Shown here piece by piece: positions 9,010-17,536 of a DNA stretch of 64,000 nt. The translations under genes were made by a program, and so were the position numbers. The stretch's first letter is position 1. Each line of letters begins with the position of its first letter. This DNA comes from Leptotrichia hongkongensis (lineage in GTDB: Bacteria > Fusobacteriota > Fusobacteriia > Fusobacteriales > Leptotrichiaceae): assembly GCF_041538065.1 (NCBI RefSeq), contig NZ_JBGORW010000001.1, positions 186,001 through 250,000 on the forward strand. The letters run 5' to 3'. The notes below the pieces were generated by a model that was not told where the DNA came from, ran no database searches, and saw nothing but the letters and a program-made list of their open reading frames with translations.

Positions 9010-9984
9010 ATGAAAAAAATTTCAAAAATTTTAATTTTATGTTTAATCTTGGTTTTGGCTGTTTCGTGTGGAAAATCTAAAAATAATCAGAAAATAAAAA
9101 TTGTACTGGATTGGGTGCCAAATACTAATCATACGGGGCTTTATGTGGCAAAAGACTTGGGATATTTTAAGGAAGAAGGACTGGATGTGGAAATTGTGCA
9201 ACCACCTGAAGGAAGTACAACGGCACTTATTGGAGCTGGAGGAGCAGAATTTGGAATAAGTTTTCAGGATACATTGGCAAAATCATTTGCAAAGGAGAAT
9301 CCTGTACCAGTAACAGCTGTTGCGGCAATTCTTCAGCATAATACATCTGGAATTATTTCATTGAAGGAAAAAGGCATTGATTCGCCAAAAAAACTGGAAG
9401 GCAAAAAATATGCCACTTGGGAAGATAATATTGAGCAGGCTATTTTGAAAAAATTAGTAACAGATGATAAAGGCGATTTTTCTAAAGTAAAATTGATTCC
9501 TTATACTATAACGGATGTTGTAACTGGCTTAAAGACTGATGTTGATGCTGTTTGGGTTTATTATGCGTGGGATGGAATTGCTACAGAAAGGGCAGGACTT
9601 CAGACAAATTTTCTAAAAATTCGTGACTATGGAGAGGAACTTGACTATTATAGCCCTGTAATTATCGCAAATAATGACTTTCTGAAAAAAAATCCTGAAA
9701 TTGCAAAAAAAGTTTTGAAGGCAATAAAAAAAGGGTATGAATACGCAATGAAAAATCCAGAGGAATCAGCAAAAATTTTGGTAAAAAATTCTCCAGAACT
9801 TGATATAAACCTTGTAACAGCCAGCCAAAAATGGATTTCTAAAGAATATCAGTCTGATGCAAAGGAATGGGGAATAATTGATGGGAACCGTTGGAACAGA
9901 TTTTATGAATGGCTTTACAAAAATAAGGCTGTAGAACGTGAAATACCAAAGAATTTTGGGTATAGTAACGAGTATCTGAAATAG
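9010..9984 (+). CDS. thiY: ABC transporter substrate-binding lipoprotein, NMT1/THI5-like (ThiY-like)
   Basis: The protein has 324 residues with a lipoprotein signal (LVLAVSCGK; cysteine about residue 20). The mature part starts IKIVLDWVPNTNHTGLYVAK, the hallmark of the NMT1/THI5-like family that binds pyrimidine precursors of thiamine. It continues with LGYFKEEGLDVEIVQPPEG and GAEFGISFQD, which line the ligand cleft. It would sit on the outer face of the inner membrane and feed the permease encoded upstream. The gap to the permease is 46 bases with an AGAGAGG ribosome site. Confidence 0.9.
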   Translation: MKKISKILILCLILVLAVSCGKSKNNQKIKIVLDWVPNTNHTGLYVAKDLGYFKEEGLDVEIVQPPEGSTTALIGAGGAEFGISFQDTLAKSFAKENPVPVTAVAAILQHNTSGIISLKEKGIDSPKKLEGKKYATWEDNIEQAILKKLVTDDKGDFSKVKLIPYTITDVVTGLKTDVDAVWVYYAWDGIATERAGLQTNFLKIRDYGEELDYYSPVIIANNDFLKKNPEIAKKVLKAIKKGYEYAMKNPEESAKILVKNSPELDINLVTASQKWISKEYQSDAKEWGIIDGNRWNRFYEWLYKNKAVEREIPKNFGYSNEYLK

Positions 9985-10014
9985 TAGAAAATTTATAAAA
10001 AGGAGAAATATTAA

Positions 10015-10773
10015 GTGAAGAAAGACAAAAAGCTTGAAATAAAAGATATTTCCATTTCTTTTGAAAATAAAAAAGTTTTGGAAAATGTTTCGATTGATTT
10101 GTATGAAAATGAGCTGGTTTGTATTTTAGGAGTGAGTGGTGCTGGGAAAACGACGTTATTTAACATTATTGCAGGACTTTTAAAGCCTGATTGTGGAAAT
10201 GTCAAAATGAATGGAGAAGATATAACTGGAAAATCTGGAAAAATAAGCTATATGCTACAAAAAGATCTGCTTTTACCTCATAAAAAAATTATTGACAATG
10301 TGGCACTTCCACTTGTGATAAGGGGTGAAAATAAAAATAAGGCACGGGAAATTGCAAAGCCGTATTTTAAAGATTTTGGATTGGAAGGTACAGAAAATTT
10401 ATATCCGAGTAAACTGTCAGGCGGAATGAAACAAAGGGCGGCATTGCTTAGAACATATTTATTTTCCAGCGAAGTCGCTCTTCTTGATGAGCCTTTCAGT
10501 GCATTGGATGCCATTACAAAGCATAAAATTCATAGCTGGTATCTGAACATAATGAACAAAATTAAGATGTCAACTTTATTTATCACTCATGATATTGATG
10601 AGGCGATACTGCTTTCTGACAGAATTTATATTTTGGCAGGAAGTCCAGGTAAAATTGCTGCACAAATAAATGTTGACTTGAAAAATAGTCAGGACAAGAG
10701 TTATAATAATGAAGAAGTTATAATGTCTGAAAAATTTATTCAATATAAGCGTGAAATATTGAAATATTTGTAA
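10015..10773 (+). CDS. thiZ: ABC transporter ATPase for thiamine precursor (ThiZ-like)
   Basis: The protein has 252 residues. Walker A is GVSGAGKTT (39-47), the signature is LSGGMKQ (134-140), Walker B is VALLDEP with Asp158-Glu159, and a switch histidine follows in LFITHDIDEA. It resembles the SsuB/TauB/ThiZ group that serves small organic substrates. It is the last gene of the TPP-controlled operon and powers the ThiX-like permease. The GTG start at 10015 follows AAAAGGAGAAA. No clear terminator follows. Confidence 0.9.
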   Translation: MKKDKKLEIKDISISFENKKVLENVSIDLYENELVCILGVSGAGKTTLFNIIAGLLKPDCGNVKMNGEDITGKSGKISYMLQKDLLLPHKKIIDNVALPLVIRGENKNKAREIAKPYFKDFGLEGTENLYPSKLSGGMKQRAALLRTYLFSSEVALLDEPFSALDAITKHKIHSWYLNIMNKIKMSTLFITHDIDEAILLSDRIYILAGSPGKIAAQINVDLKNSQDKSYNNEEVIMSEKFIQYKREILKYL

Positions 10774-10784
10774 ACTTTTTAAAT

Positions 10785-10813
10785 TTGATTTTGAAATGAT
10801 TTTACTATATAAT
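10785..10813 (+). promoter_or_regulatory. Predicted promoter
   Basis: TTGATT at 10785, a 17-base spacer and TATAAT at 10808-10813, 31 bases before the acetyltransferase gene. Confidence 0.65.
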
Positions 10814-10844
10814 AAAATAAAATATTGAAAGGAAGTTTGAAAAA

Positions 10845-11114
10845 ATGGAAATAAGACATGTAGTAAATGAAGGATTTTTTATATTTGGAGAAAATGGAGA
10901 TGAACTTGCAAAATTGACTTACAGAAAAGAAGGGGAAAAATTGTATTTTGAATCGACAGTCGTATCTTCTGAATTGCGAGGGCAAGGGATTGCAGGAAAA
11001 TTATTTGATGCTGGTGTAAAATATGCAAGAGAAAATGGGTATAAAATTGTGCCAATTTGCAGTTATATTGTGAAAAAGTTTGAAAGTGGAGAATATGATG
11101 ATTTAAAGGCATAA
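10845..11114 (+). CDS. Small GNAT-type N-acetyltransferase (YjdJ-like)
   Basis: The protein has 89 residues, the usual length of the short GNAT family to which YjdJ belongs. The acetyl-CoA loop is RGQGIAGKLF (45-54), preceded by LYFESTVVSSELRG. The C-terminus, ENGYKIVPICSYIVKKF, is typical of the family. The substrate is not known. It has its own promoter and a GAAAGGAAG ribosome site, and stands alone between the thiamine-transport operon and an oxidoreductase gene. Confidence 0.85.
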   Translation: MEIRHVVNEGFFIFGENGDELAKLTYRKEGEKLYFESTVVSSELRGQGIAGKLFDAGVKYARENGYKIVPICSYIVKKFESGEYDDLKA

Positions 11115-11229
11115 TTTATTGAACTTTTTAGAAATTATGCAGATTTTGAATTGAAGAAAATATTTTAAATAAATTTACTTCAAAAATAAGTTTCAAGTAA
11201 AGTGTGTGTGTGGAAAGAAGGGAATTTAC

Positions 11230-12210
11230 ATGAAATTAGGAATTGTTGGTTCAGGGATGATTGTTCAGGAATTTTTGCCTAGTCTTGTTCAGTTGGAAGG
11301 ACTGGAAATAGTGGGGATGCAAGGGACAAAAAAGAGTATTGGAAAAGTTGAGGAAATTTGTGTAAAATATGGTATTTTGAAATTTACTGATGATTTTAAT
11401 AAACTTTGTGAATTTGGGATTGACACTGTTTATATTGCTGTTCCGAATTTTTTACATTTTGAATATTGTAAAAAAGCATTGGAAAAAGGTCTGAATGTTA
11501 TTGTTGAAAAGCCGATGACAACTAATTATAGGCAAGCTAAAGAATTGTCAGATTTGGCAAAGGAAAAAAAATTGTTTTTATTTGAAGCAATAACGACACT
11601 TTATTTTGAAAACTATAAAAAAATAAAAGATTGGATTGGTAAAATTGGAGATGTGAAACTTGTTCAGAGCCAGTATAGTCAGTATTCCAGCAGATATGAC
11701 GCTTTTAAGAGAGGAGAAATTCTGCCTGTATTTGATCCTGAAAAAGCTGGAGGAGCATTGATGGACTTGGGACTGTATAATTTACATTATGTTTTAGGAC
11801 TTTTTGGAAAGCCTGAAAATGCGAAGTATTATGCTAATATTGAGCAAAATATTGATACAAGTGGAGTTCTTATGATAGAATACAAAAATTTCAATGCTAT
11901 GTGTGTATGTGCAAAAGATAGTGAAGGGAAAAGAATAGGTGTGATTCAAGGAAGTGAAGGAAAAATCATAAGTGAAGAAGCACCATCACTTGTCGGAAAA
12001 GTCACATTGAAAATGTATGATGAAACAATAGAAAGTTTTGATGACGGATTTTCAAAAGATAGAGTTGTGCCTGAATTTAAAGCATTCATTAATGCAGTAA
12101 ATGAAAATGACTTGGAATTTTGCTACAGACAGCTGGAAAAAAGCCTGCTGGTAAGTGAAGTGCAGACAAAGGCTAGACTTGAGGCGGGTATTAAGTTTCC
12201 TCAGGATTAA
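11230..12210 (+). CDS. Gfo/Idh/MocA-family NAD(P)-dependent oxidoreductase
   Basis: The protein has 326 residues. It begins with a Rossmann fold (KLGIVGSGMIVQEFLPSL) and has the family motif VIVEKPMTTNYRQAKEL (the EKP lysine). A C-terminal alpha/beta domain contains GGALMDLGLYNLHYVLGLFG. Members oxidise or reduce sugars and cyclic polyols; the substrate cannot be read from the sequence. The ATG at 11230 is preferred because AGAAGGGA lies upstream; the longer frame from 11206 begins in unrelated sequence. Confidence 0.85.
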   Translation: MKLGIVGSGMIVQEFLPSLVQLEGLEIVGMQGTKKSIGKVEEICVKYGILKFTDDFNKLCEFGIDTVYIAVPNFLHFEYCKKALEKGLNVIVEKPMTTNYRQAKELSDLAKEKKLFLFEAITTLYFENYKKIKDWIGKIGDVKLVQSQYSQYSSRYDAFKRGEILPVFDPEKAGGALMDLGLYNLHYVLGLFGKPENAKYYANIEQNIDTSGVLMIEYKNFNAMCVCAKDSEGKRIGVIQGSEGKIISEEAPSLVGKVTLKMYDETIESFDDGFSKDRVVPEFKAFINAVNENDLEFCYRQLEKSLLVSEVQTKARLEAGIKFPQD

Positions 12211-12213
12211 TAA

Positions 12214-12348
12214 AAAGAGGGGGTCTTTAATGAGGAAATTCAAAAAATTACTGCTTCAAATCTAAAAAATAATGGAATAAATATAGATAGAAAAAAATAT
12301 TTAGAAGAGATAATAGAATATGGATTGATAGAAAAAGAAAGGCAATAA
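12214..12348 (+). pseudogene. Gene remnant upstream of immunity-like genes
   Basis: An open stretch encodes EEIQKITASNLKNNGINIDR and then KKYLEEIIEYGLIEKERQ, ending in TAA at 12346. It has no ATG, GTG or TTG in frame and starts right after the stop of the oxidoreductase gene. The Lys/Glu/Ile-rich sequence looks coding, so it may be the 3' tail of a lost gene, perhaps a toxin paired with the immunity-like genes that follow. The family was not recognised. Confidence 0.35.
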
Positions 12349-12378
12349 TTGATAAAAGTCAATTATAACGGTGAAAAA

Positions 12379-13008
12379 ATGGAAAAATATAAAAAATTTT
12401 GGGAAGCTGTGGATATAGAATATACTGAAAAAGAAGGAAAGAGAAAAGAGAAAAGCAAATATTATACAAAAGAGTTGCTTGAGAAACATGGAGTAAGAAA
12501 ATATGTTAATTTAGTATTAGACTATGAGTTTATAGCATTTAAGCCACTGCTCCATTGCAAAGATTTTGATCCAGAAACGAATGAAGAAGGGGAAGCTTTA
12601 TTTTTTGACTTAGATTTTAGTGATGAAGTGTATGAAAATGGAAGAAAAAAATTAAGATGGTACTCTGAAAAAATTCATAAGAAGAAATATGGAAAAGATG
12701 CTAAAAAAATTGAAGTAAACTATGGAGAGTTAGATAATTATATACCAATAATAAGTGGGGAACCTTATGCCTATATGTATATATCAAAGGCATCAAATAG
12801 GATAGTGCAGTATTCTTCATATTCAGATTTAGAGGATGAAAGTAAAGGAGTTTATTGGAAATGGACAGAATTAGCAGAAAATTTTGATGAATTTATTGAA
12901 AAACTGTATGTAGATCCAAAAGACAATAAAGAAATGTCTAAGGAAGAAAAAGAGCAACTGACAAAATTTGTTGATGGATTGCTGGAACAATTGGATGGAG
13001 AAAGATAG
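12379..13008 (+). CDS. SUKH (SMI1/KNR4)-like protein, possible immunity protein
   Basis: The protein has about 209 residues, acidic and soluble. The end of the core domain, WKWTELAENFDEFIEKLY, matches the closing helix of SMI1/KNR4 (SUKH) domains, where a Phe-rich FDEF segment follows the last strand. Before it, PYAYMYISKASNRIVQYSS gives strand-like segments. SUKH proteins often neutralise polymorphic or contact-dependent toxins. The next gene is a diverged paralogue (about the same layout). The start is uncertain: ATG at 12379 aligns with the paralogue, while a TTG at 12349 has a better ribosome site (GAAAGG). Confidence 0.6.
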   Translation: MEKYKKFWEAVDIEYTEKEGKRKEKSKYYTKELLEKHGVRKYVNLVLDYEFIAFKPLLHCKDFDPETNEEGEALFFDLDFSDEVYENGRKKLRWYSEKIHKKKYGKDAKKIEVNYGELDNYIPIISGEPYAYMYISKASNRIVQYSSYSDLEDESKGVYWKWTELAENFDEFIEKLYVDPKDNKEMSKEEKEQLTKFVDGLLEQLDGER

Positions 13009-13011
13009 GGG

Positions 13012-13545
13012 ATGATAGAAATGGATAGACAAAAGCATTTGGAAGAAATACTTGAGATAGAAGATTGTGAAGTGAGAGAAGAGGAAAGCTACTATTATGA
13101 CGATGAGTTTATAGAAAGTTTGGGAATTGAAAAAGAAGAATACAGAGATATGGTTAAAAAATATTCTGAAATTTATTTTAAGGAAACTGTATATATGCCC
13201 ATTGATGTTGAAAATATAAATGATAAATTTATTTCGTATTTATATTTTGATGATGAAACAGTTGAAAGAGGAAAAAATCTGCTTACGGAATTTGATGAGA
13301 TGGAATATGAAAAAAATCCTGATTTAAAAAGAACATATTTTTGGAGAAACAACTATGTGGCAATAGGTGCGGATGAAGATGAGTACATATTTATTTCTAA
13401 AGAAACAAAGGAGATTTTTATGTATTATTTTGCTGATGATATACATAAAATTTTTACTGAAGGAGGAAATAGCGAAAAATGGAAATGGATAAAATTAGGA
13501 AATAACTTTGATGAATTTTTTGATAAATTGTATTTAAAAAAATAA
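13012..13545 (+). CDS. SUKH-like protein, second copy
   Basis: The protein has 177 residues, acidic. WKWIKLGNNFDEFFDKLY at the C-terminus parallels the upstream gene, and DEYIFISKETKEIFMYYF parallels its strand region. It starts 3 bases after the upstream stop with GATAGGGG before the ATG; a second ATG lies at 13021. Two adjacent paralogues with no intact toxin gene nearby fit an orphan immunity array. An alternative is a general SUKH regulator with no toxin link. Confidence 0.6.
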   Translation: MIEMDRQKHLEEILEIEDCEVREEESYYYDDEFIESLGIEKEEYRDMVKKYSEIYFKETVYMPIDVENINDKFISYLYFDDETVERGKNLLTEFDEMEYEKNPDLKRTYFWRNNYVAIGADEDEYIFISKETKEIFMYYFADDIHKIFTEGGNSEKWKWIKLGNNFDEFFDKLYLKK

Positions 13546-13698
13546 TGGATATACTTTAAAAGTATGCTCGAACGTCTCTAATACCTAATTAATCGGAATA
13601 AATTTTTATTTTAATAGAATAGCTACCTTTTAATTGGTTATTAAAGCGGTTTGAGGATAAAATTCCTTAAAATTTTAAAAATAAAATAAGGAGAAAAA

Positions 13699-14448
13699 AT
13701 GGATAAAGAAAAAGTTTCAATAATTGTGCCAATGTACAATGCAGAAAAGTTTATTGGAAAAACAATAGAATCAGTGCTTTCACAGACTTATGAAAATTGG
13801 GAAATGCTTATTATGAATGATGTTTCAACGGATAACAGTCTTGCAGTTGTAAATGAATATGCAAAAAAAGATAATAGAATAAAGGTTGTGAATACTGAAA
13901 AAAATATGGGCGTTGTAAAAGGGAGAAATTATTTGATTGATTTGGCAAATGGAAAGTATATTGCATTTTTAGACGCTGATGACTACTGGCACAGCCAAAA
14001 ATTGGAAAAGCAGATACAATTTATGAAAGAAAAAAATGCAGGCATAAGCTGTACAGAGTACACTAGAGTTAAGGAAAATGGCGAAAAAATCAATGAAGTT
14101 GTAATTAAACCAGAAATCTCCTATACTGATATGCTGAAAAATAACTATCTAGGCTGTCTTACAGTTATGTATGATGTGGAAAAAGTCGGGAAGCGTTATT
14201 TTAAGGAACTGGAGAAAAATGAGGATTATGTTCTTTGGCTGGAGATTGTGAAAGATGTGAAAACAATTTTTGGACTCAAGGAAAATTTGGCTTATTATCG
14301 AGTGATGGATAATTCCCGTTCGAGCAATAAGGCTAAAACGGCAAAAGTTCGTTGGGAAATTTATCGAAAAGTTGAGAAATTACCGTTTTTGAAGTCAGTT
14401 TATTATTTTTTACATTATGCAGTCAGGGCTGTGCTAAAAAGTAAATAA
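13699..14448 (+). CDS. Glycosyltransferase family 2
   Basis: The protein has 249 residues. It opens KVSIIVPMYNAEKFIGKTIESVL, the GT-A entry of family 2, with NDVSTDNS near 40-47 and the metal-binding DADD at 92-95. A late EDYVLWLEI holds the likely catalytic ED. The C-terminus lacks strong membrane segments. Such enzymes add sugars to cell-surface glycans. Other surface-polysaccharide genes lie nearby (acyltransferase 17537, sugar-phosphate transferase 20437) but are separated by unrelated genes. The ribosome site is AAGGAGAAAA. The 150 bases before it hold no gene. Confidence 0.9.
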   Translation: MDKEKVSIIVPMYNAEKFIGKTIESVLSQTYENWEMLIMNDVSTDNSLAVVNEYAKKDNRIKVVNTEKNMGVVKGRNYLIDLANGKYIAFLDADDYWHSQKLEKQIQFMKEKNAGISCTEYTRVKENGEKINEVVIKPEISYTDMLKNNYLGCLTVMYDVEKVGKRYFKELEKNEDYVLWLEIVKDVKTIFGLKENLAYYRVMDNSRSSNKAKTAKVRWEIYRKVEKLPFLKSVYYFLHYAVRAVLKSK

Positions 14449-14531
14449 AAAAATATTTTGGAAAAAGGAAATGTAAATAAAAAACTATGTATTAAAAGCT
14501 TTTTTGAAAGAGAAGTAAAATAAAATATTTT

Positions 14532-14560
14532 TTGACACACAGAAAAAAATATGCTAACAT
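14532..14560 (+). promoter_or_regulatory. Promoter of the glycine riboswitch transcript
   Basis: TTGACA at 14532-14537, a 17-base spacer and TAACAT at 14555-14560. It lies 28 bases before the first aptamer. Confidence 0.7.
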
Positions 14561-14588
14561 ATAGAAAAGTGAATAATTTGGATGAAGG

Positions 14589-14770
14589 TATGAGGAGAGA
14601 TTTTGTCTCATTTATAAATTTTGTAAATGTAGAATAAAACACCGAAGAAGTAACTCTTTCAGGTAAAAGGACTCATAGTGGACGAGCCTCTGGAGAGACT
14701 GTCTTAAATGACAGCACCGAAGGAGCAAAGGAATTTCTAATTCCCTAAACTCTCAGGTAAAAGAACAGAG
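14589..14770 (+). ncRNA. Tandem glycine riboswitch
   Basis: There are two glycine aptamers. The first is closed by TATGAG (14589) with CTCATA (14672) and contains GGAGAGA, CACCGAAG and TCAGGTAAAAGGACT. The second is closed by CTCTG (14688) with CAGAG (14766) and contains GGAGAGAC, CACCGAAGGAGCAA and CTCAGGTAAAAGAACAGAG. The linker between them is short, as usual. A terminator follows at 14832 and then an Na+/amino-acid symporter gene, so the switch controls transport rather than the glycine cleavage system. Confidence 0.95.
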
Positions 14771-14831
14771 AATAATGCATATAAAATTATGGATTTTATA
14801 TTTCTTTTTTTATATAAAAGAAATTTTAAGA

Positions 14832-14871
14832 GGTTGTCTTGACTTTATTTAAGTAAAAGACAGCCTTTTTC
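14832..14871 (+). terminator. Terminator of the glycine riboswitch
   Basis: GGTTGTCTT pairs with AAGACAGCC around an inner ACTT/AAGT stem and is followed by five T. It is the likely switch point. Confidence 0.85.
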
Positions 14872-14962
14872 TTTGATTTATAATAAGATTTGTATTAAAA
14901 CGCTTTAAACTTTTCTATCCATTCTAAAATTCAGAAATAAAAAACGAAGGAGAAGGATTTAG

Positions 14963-16306
14963 ATGTTAAAAATTATTGAAAATTTTAATGAATTTTTTTG
15001 GAATGTTATTTTAATTGTTTTGTTAGTTGGAACTGGTATATTTTACACATTACGGTTAAGATTTATTCAAATTAGGGAGTTTAAGAGCGGTTTGAAACAG
15101 TTGACGAGCGGATTTGACTTGAGCGGAGAAAAGGCGGATAATAACGGGATGTCGTCGTTTCAGGCTTTAGCAACGGCTATTGCAGCGCAAGTTGGAACAG
15201 GAAATCTCGCAGGAGCGGCAACAGCGATTGTATCAGGAGGACCAGGAGCAATATTCTGGATGTGGGTAAGTGCATTTTTCGGAATGGCAACTATCTATTC
15301 AGAAGCTGTATTAAGTCAGATTTTTAAACAGAAAAAAGATGGAGAAATGACAGGAGGCCCAGCCTACTACATTGAAACATTATTTAAAGGAGGAAAAGCA
15401 GCCAAATTTCTGGCAGGATTCTTTGCGGTTTCATGTATTTTAGCTTTAGGCTTTATGGGAAATGCGGTTCAGGCAAATTCGGTAGGAGATGCTTTTCATA
15501 ATGCTTTTCATGTTCCGAAAGTTATAACAGGTATATTTTTGGCAATTTTATCTGGATTTATATTTTTTGGAGGAGTAAAAAGAATTGCTTCAGTTACTGA
15601 AAAAATAGTTCCTATTATGGCAGTTTTTTATGTTGCAATCTGTCTGTTCATTATTGTGTTAAATATTGGAAATGCAGGTTTGGCATTTAAAGCGATTTTT
15701 GTGAATGCTTTTTCGACAAAGGCAGTTTTAGGTGGATTTTTAGGAATGGGAATAAAAAAAGCGATAAGATTTGGAGTGGCAAGAGGGCTATTCTCGAATG
15801 AGGCTGGAATGGGGTCAACTCCGCATGCTCACGCAATTGCAAAGGTTAAAAATCCTGAAGATCAAGGGCATGTTGCAATTGTCACAGTTTTTATTGACAC
15901 TTTTGTAATTTTGACATTATCAGCACTAGTAATTTTGATTGCAGATGGAAAAGCAGATGGAACTGGGATTTCATTGACACAACAGGCATTTCACGCAGTA
16001 TTGGGGCATTTTGGAGTGATTTTTGTTGCAGTTGCATTATTCTTTTTTGCGTTTTCTACTATAATTGGATGGTATTTCTTTGGGGAAGCCAATGTGAAAT
16101 ATCTGTTTGGTAAAAAAGCTCTTAATATTTATAGAATTTTAGTAATGATTTGCATAATTGCCGGTTCACTTCAAAAAGTTGATTTAGTGTGGGAATTGGC
16201 TGATATGTTTAATGGACTTATGGTAATACCGAATTTGATAGCATTGATTGGATTGCATAAACTGGTAGTCGAGGTTACGAAAAAGGATCCGCTTTTAAAA
16301 GATTAG
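14963..16306 (+). CDS. Sodium:alanine/glycine symporter (AGCS family)
   Basis: The protein has 447 residues with about 11 membrane segments. AGCS signatures are present: GTGNLAGAATAI near residues 77-88, TGGPAYYIETLF, LGFMGNAVQANSV, and GVARGLFSNEAGMGSTPHAHA. Members import alanine or glycine with Na+. The upstream tandem glycine riboswitch indicates glycine as the physiological substrate. The ribosome site is GAAGGAGAAGG. A terminator follows at 16318, so this is a single-gene unit. Confidence 0.92.
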   Translation: MLKIIENFNEFFWNVILIVLLVGTGIFYTLRLRFIQIREFKSGLKQLTSGFDLSGEKADNNGMSSFQALATAIAAQVGTGNLAGAATAIVSGGPGAIFWMWVSAFFGMATIYSEAVLSQIFKQKKDGEMTGGPAYYIETLFKGGKAAKFLAGFFAVSCILALGFMGNAVQANSVGDAFHNAFHVPKVITGIFLAILSGFIFFGGVKRIASVTEKIVPIMAVFYVAICLFIIVLNIGNAGLAFKAIFVNAFSTKAVLGGFLGMGIKKAIRFGVARGLFSNEAGMGSTPHAHAIAKVKNPEDQGHVAIVTVFIDTFVILTLSALVILIADGKADGTGISLTQQAFHAVLGHFGVIFVAVALFFFAFSTIIGWYFFGEANVKYLFGKKALNIYRILVMICIIAGSLQKVDLVWELADMFNGLMVIPNLIALIGLHKLVVEVTKKDPLLKD

Positions 16307-16317
16307 ATAGTTAACAA

Positions 16318-16368
16318 AAATACTCAAACTGTAAAAATATATGAAATCTGCAGCTTGAGTATTTTTTA
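16318..16368 (+). terminator. Terminator after the symporter gene
   Basis: AATACTCAA pairs with TTGAGTATT across a 25-base loop and is followed by a T run. Confidence 0.75.
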
Positions 16369-16476
16369 TTTGAACTTAAGAATATTTAATTCCAAAAGAC
16401 TTGACTTTAAGAAATTTTAAACATAATAAAGAAATCTTAGTAAACAAGGAGAATAAATATAAATTAGGCAAGAATT

Positions 16477-17271
16477 CTATTTTTCAAAAGTATAAATTCC
16501 AAGCCTGTTATTAACAATGTAAAAAATCGGAATAAGTAATTTTTTCCAGCCAGGAAGGTGCAGTTTCATTTCATCAGTAAAATTAATAAGTCCAGTTTGC
16601 TTTAATTTTGGATTTAATTTTACAACTTCACTTCCGTCCTTTACTCCCCATTTAAAAGTTGCTTTCATATTTTTTAGTACGTCGTGATGTTTTGTTGCTT
16701 TTGCTGTTCCTTTATAAAGCAAGTCAAATTGAGCTTCAAAAGAATTAAAACTGTCAGTCAGCATTTCCAAAAACTCTTTAATCTGTTTTTCTTCAAAATA
16801 CATGAGAACACCTTCTGAAATAATAAGAAGCTTTTTACCATTTAACTTAATTTCCTTAATCCAGCTCGGATCAAATGCCGATTTTGGAATGTCAGTAACT
16901 CTTTCATTAGGCTCAAAGAATAATTTTCTTTCTTCAATCACTTCAGGCAAGTCAAGGTTATACCATCGTATTTTTCCGTTGTCAACTCTTAAAAATCATG
17001 TATCAAGACCACTTCCTATAGATACAATTACACAATCTGGATACTTTTCCATAAATTTTCTTACTTGATTATCCATTACTTTTGCACGTGACAGAATTCC
17101 ATAGTATGAAGCCCACGCCTTTTCAAATTTTGAAAAATCATAATCTAACTGTGAAAAAATCTCGAAAGATTTTTTGTCATTTAAAATTGGATTTTTGCTT
17201 TTAGCATCTTTTGCACGTGCATATAAGGTAACAAGCATAGTTTCAGAAACATTGTCAAGTTCTATTCCCAT
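16477..17271 (-). pseudogene. SAM-dependent methyltransferase (leucine carboxyl methyltransferase/TcmP-like), interrupted by TGA
   Basis: Read on the minus strand, the frame is continuous from ATG at 17271 to the stop at 16477 except for one TGA at 16996-16998. The first part ends VIVSIGSGLDT and the sequence after the stop continues FLRVDNGKIRWYNLDLPEV. The family motif is GxGLDTRFxRxD, so the TGA replaces the conserved Arg, most simply by one C-to-T change of CGA. The second part contains ISEGVLMYF, another family motif. The protein would have about 264 residues. The family methylates carboxyl or hydroxyl groups; the substrate is unknown. The start at 17271 follows TAAGGAGGA. Confidence 0.8.
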
Positions 17272-17536
17272 AACACGTTCCTCCTTATCACAAAAAAATT
17301 TGATTATCAAACTATCTAATAGAATTATACCCGCATTTATTCAAAATGCAAGTTTTATTTAAAAAATAAAAATAGTTATTAATCTGTTAAAATCATATAA
17401 ATTTGGTATTTGAGACCAATAATTATAATCGTAAGCCTATTTATATAAAGGAAAACTGATTGAAAAATAGCCTGAATTATGGTAAAATTTAGTTATATTT
17501 TTATTGAGGGAAATTGATAAATTTGGAGATTTATAA

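Noticed and set aside
13546..13698. Short stretch resembling 40245-40310 (both contain GGAATAAATTTTTAT)
   Set aside because: The shared part is short and AT-rich; in a genome of this composition it can arise by chance.
17387..17412. Stretch resembling the middle of the MITE-like element at 33831-33856
   Set aside because: About 25 AT-rich bases match loosely and no inverted ends were found around them.
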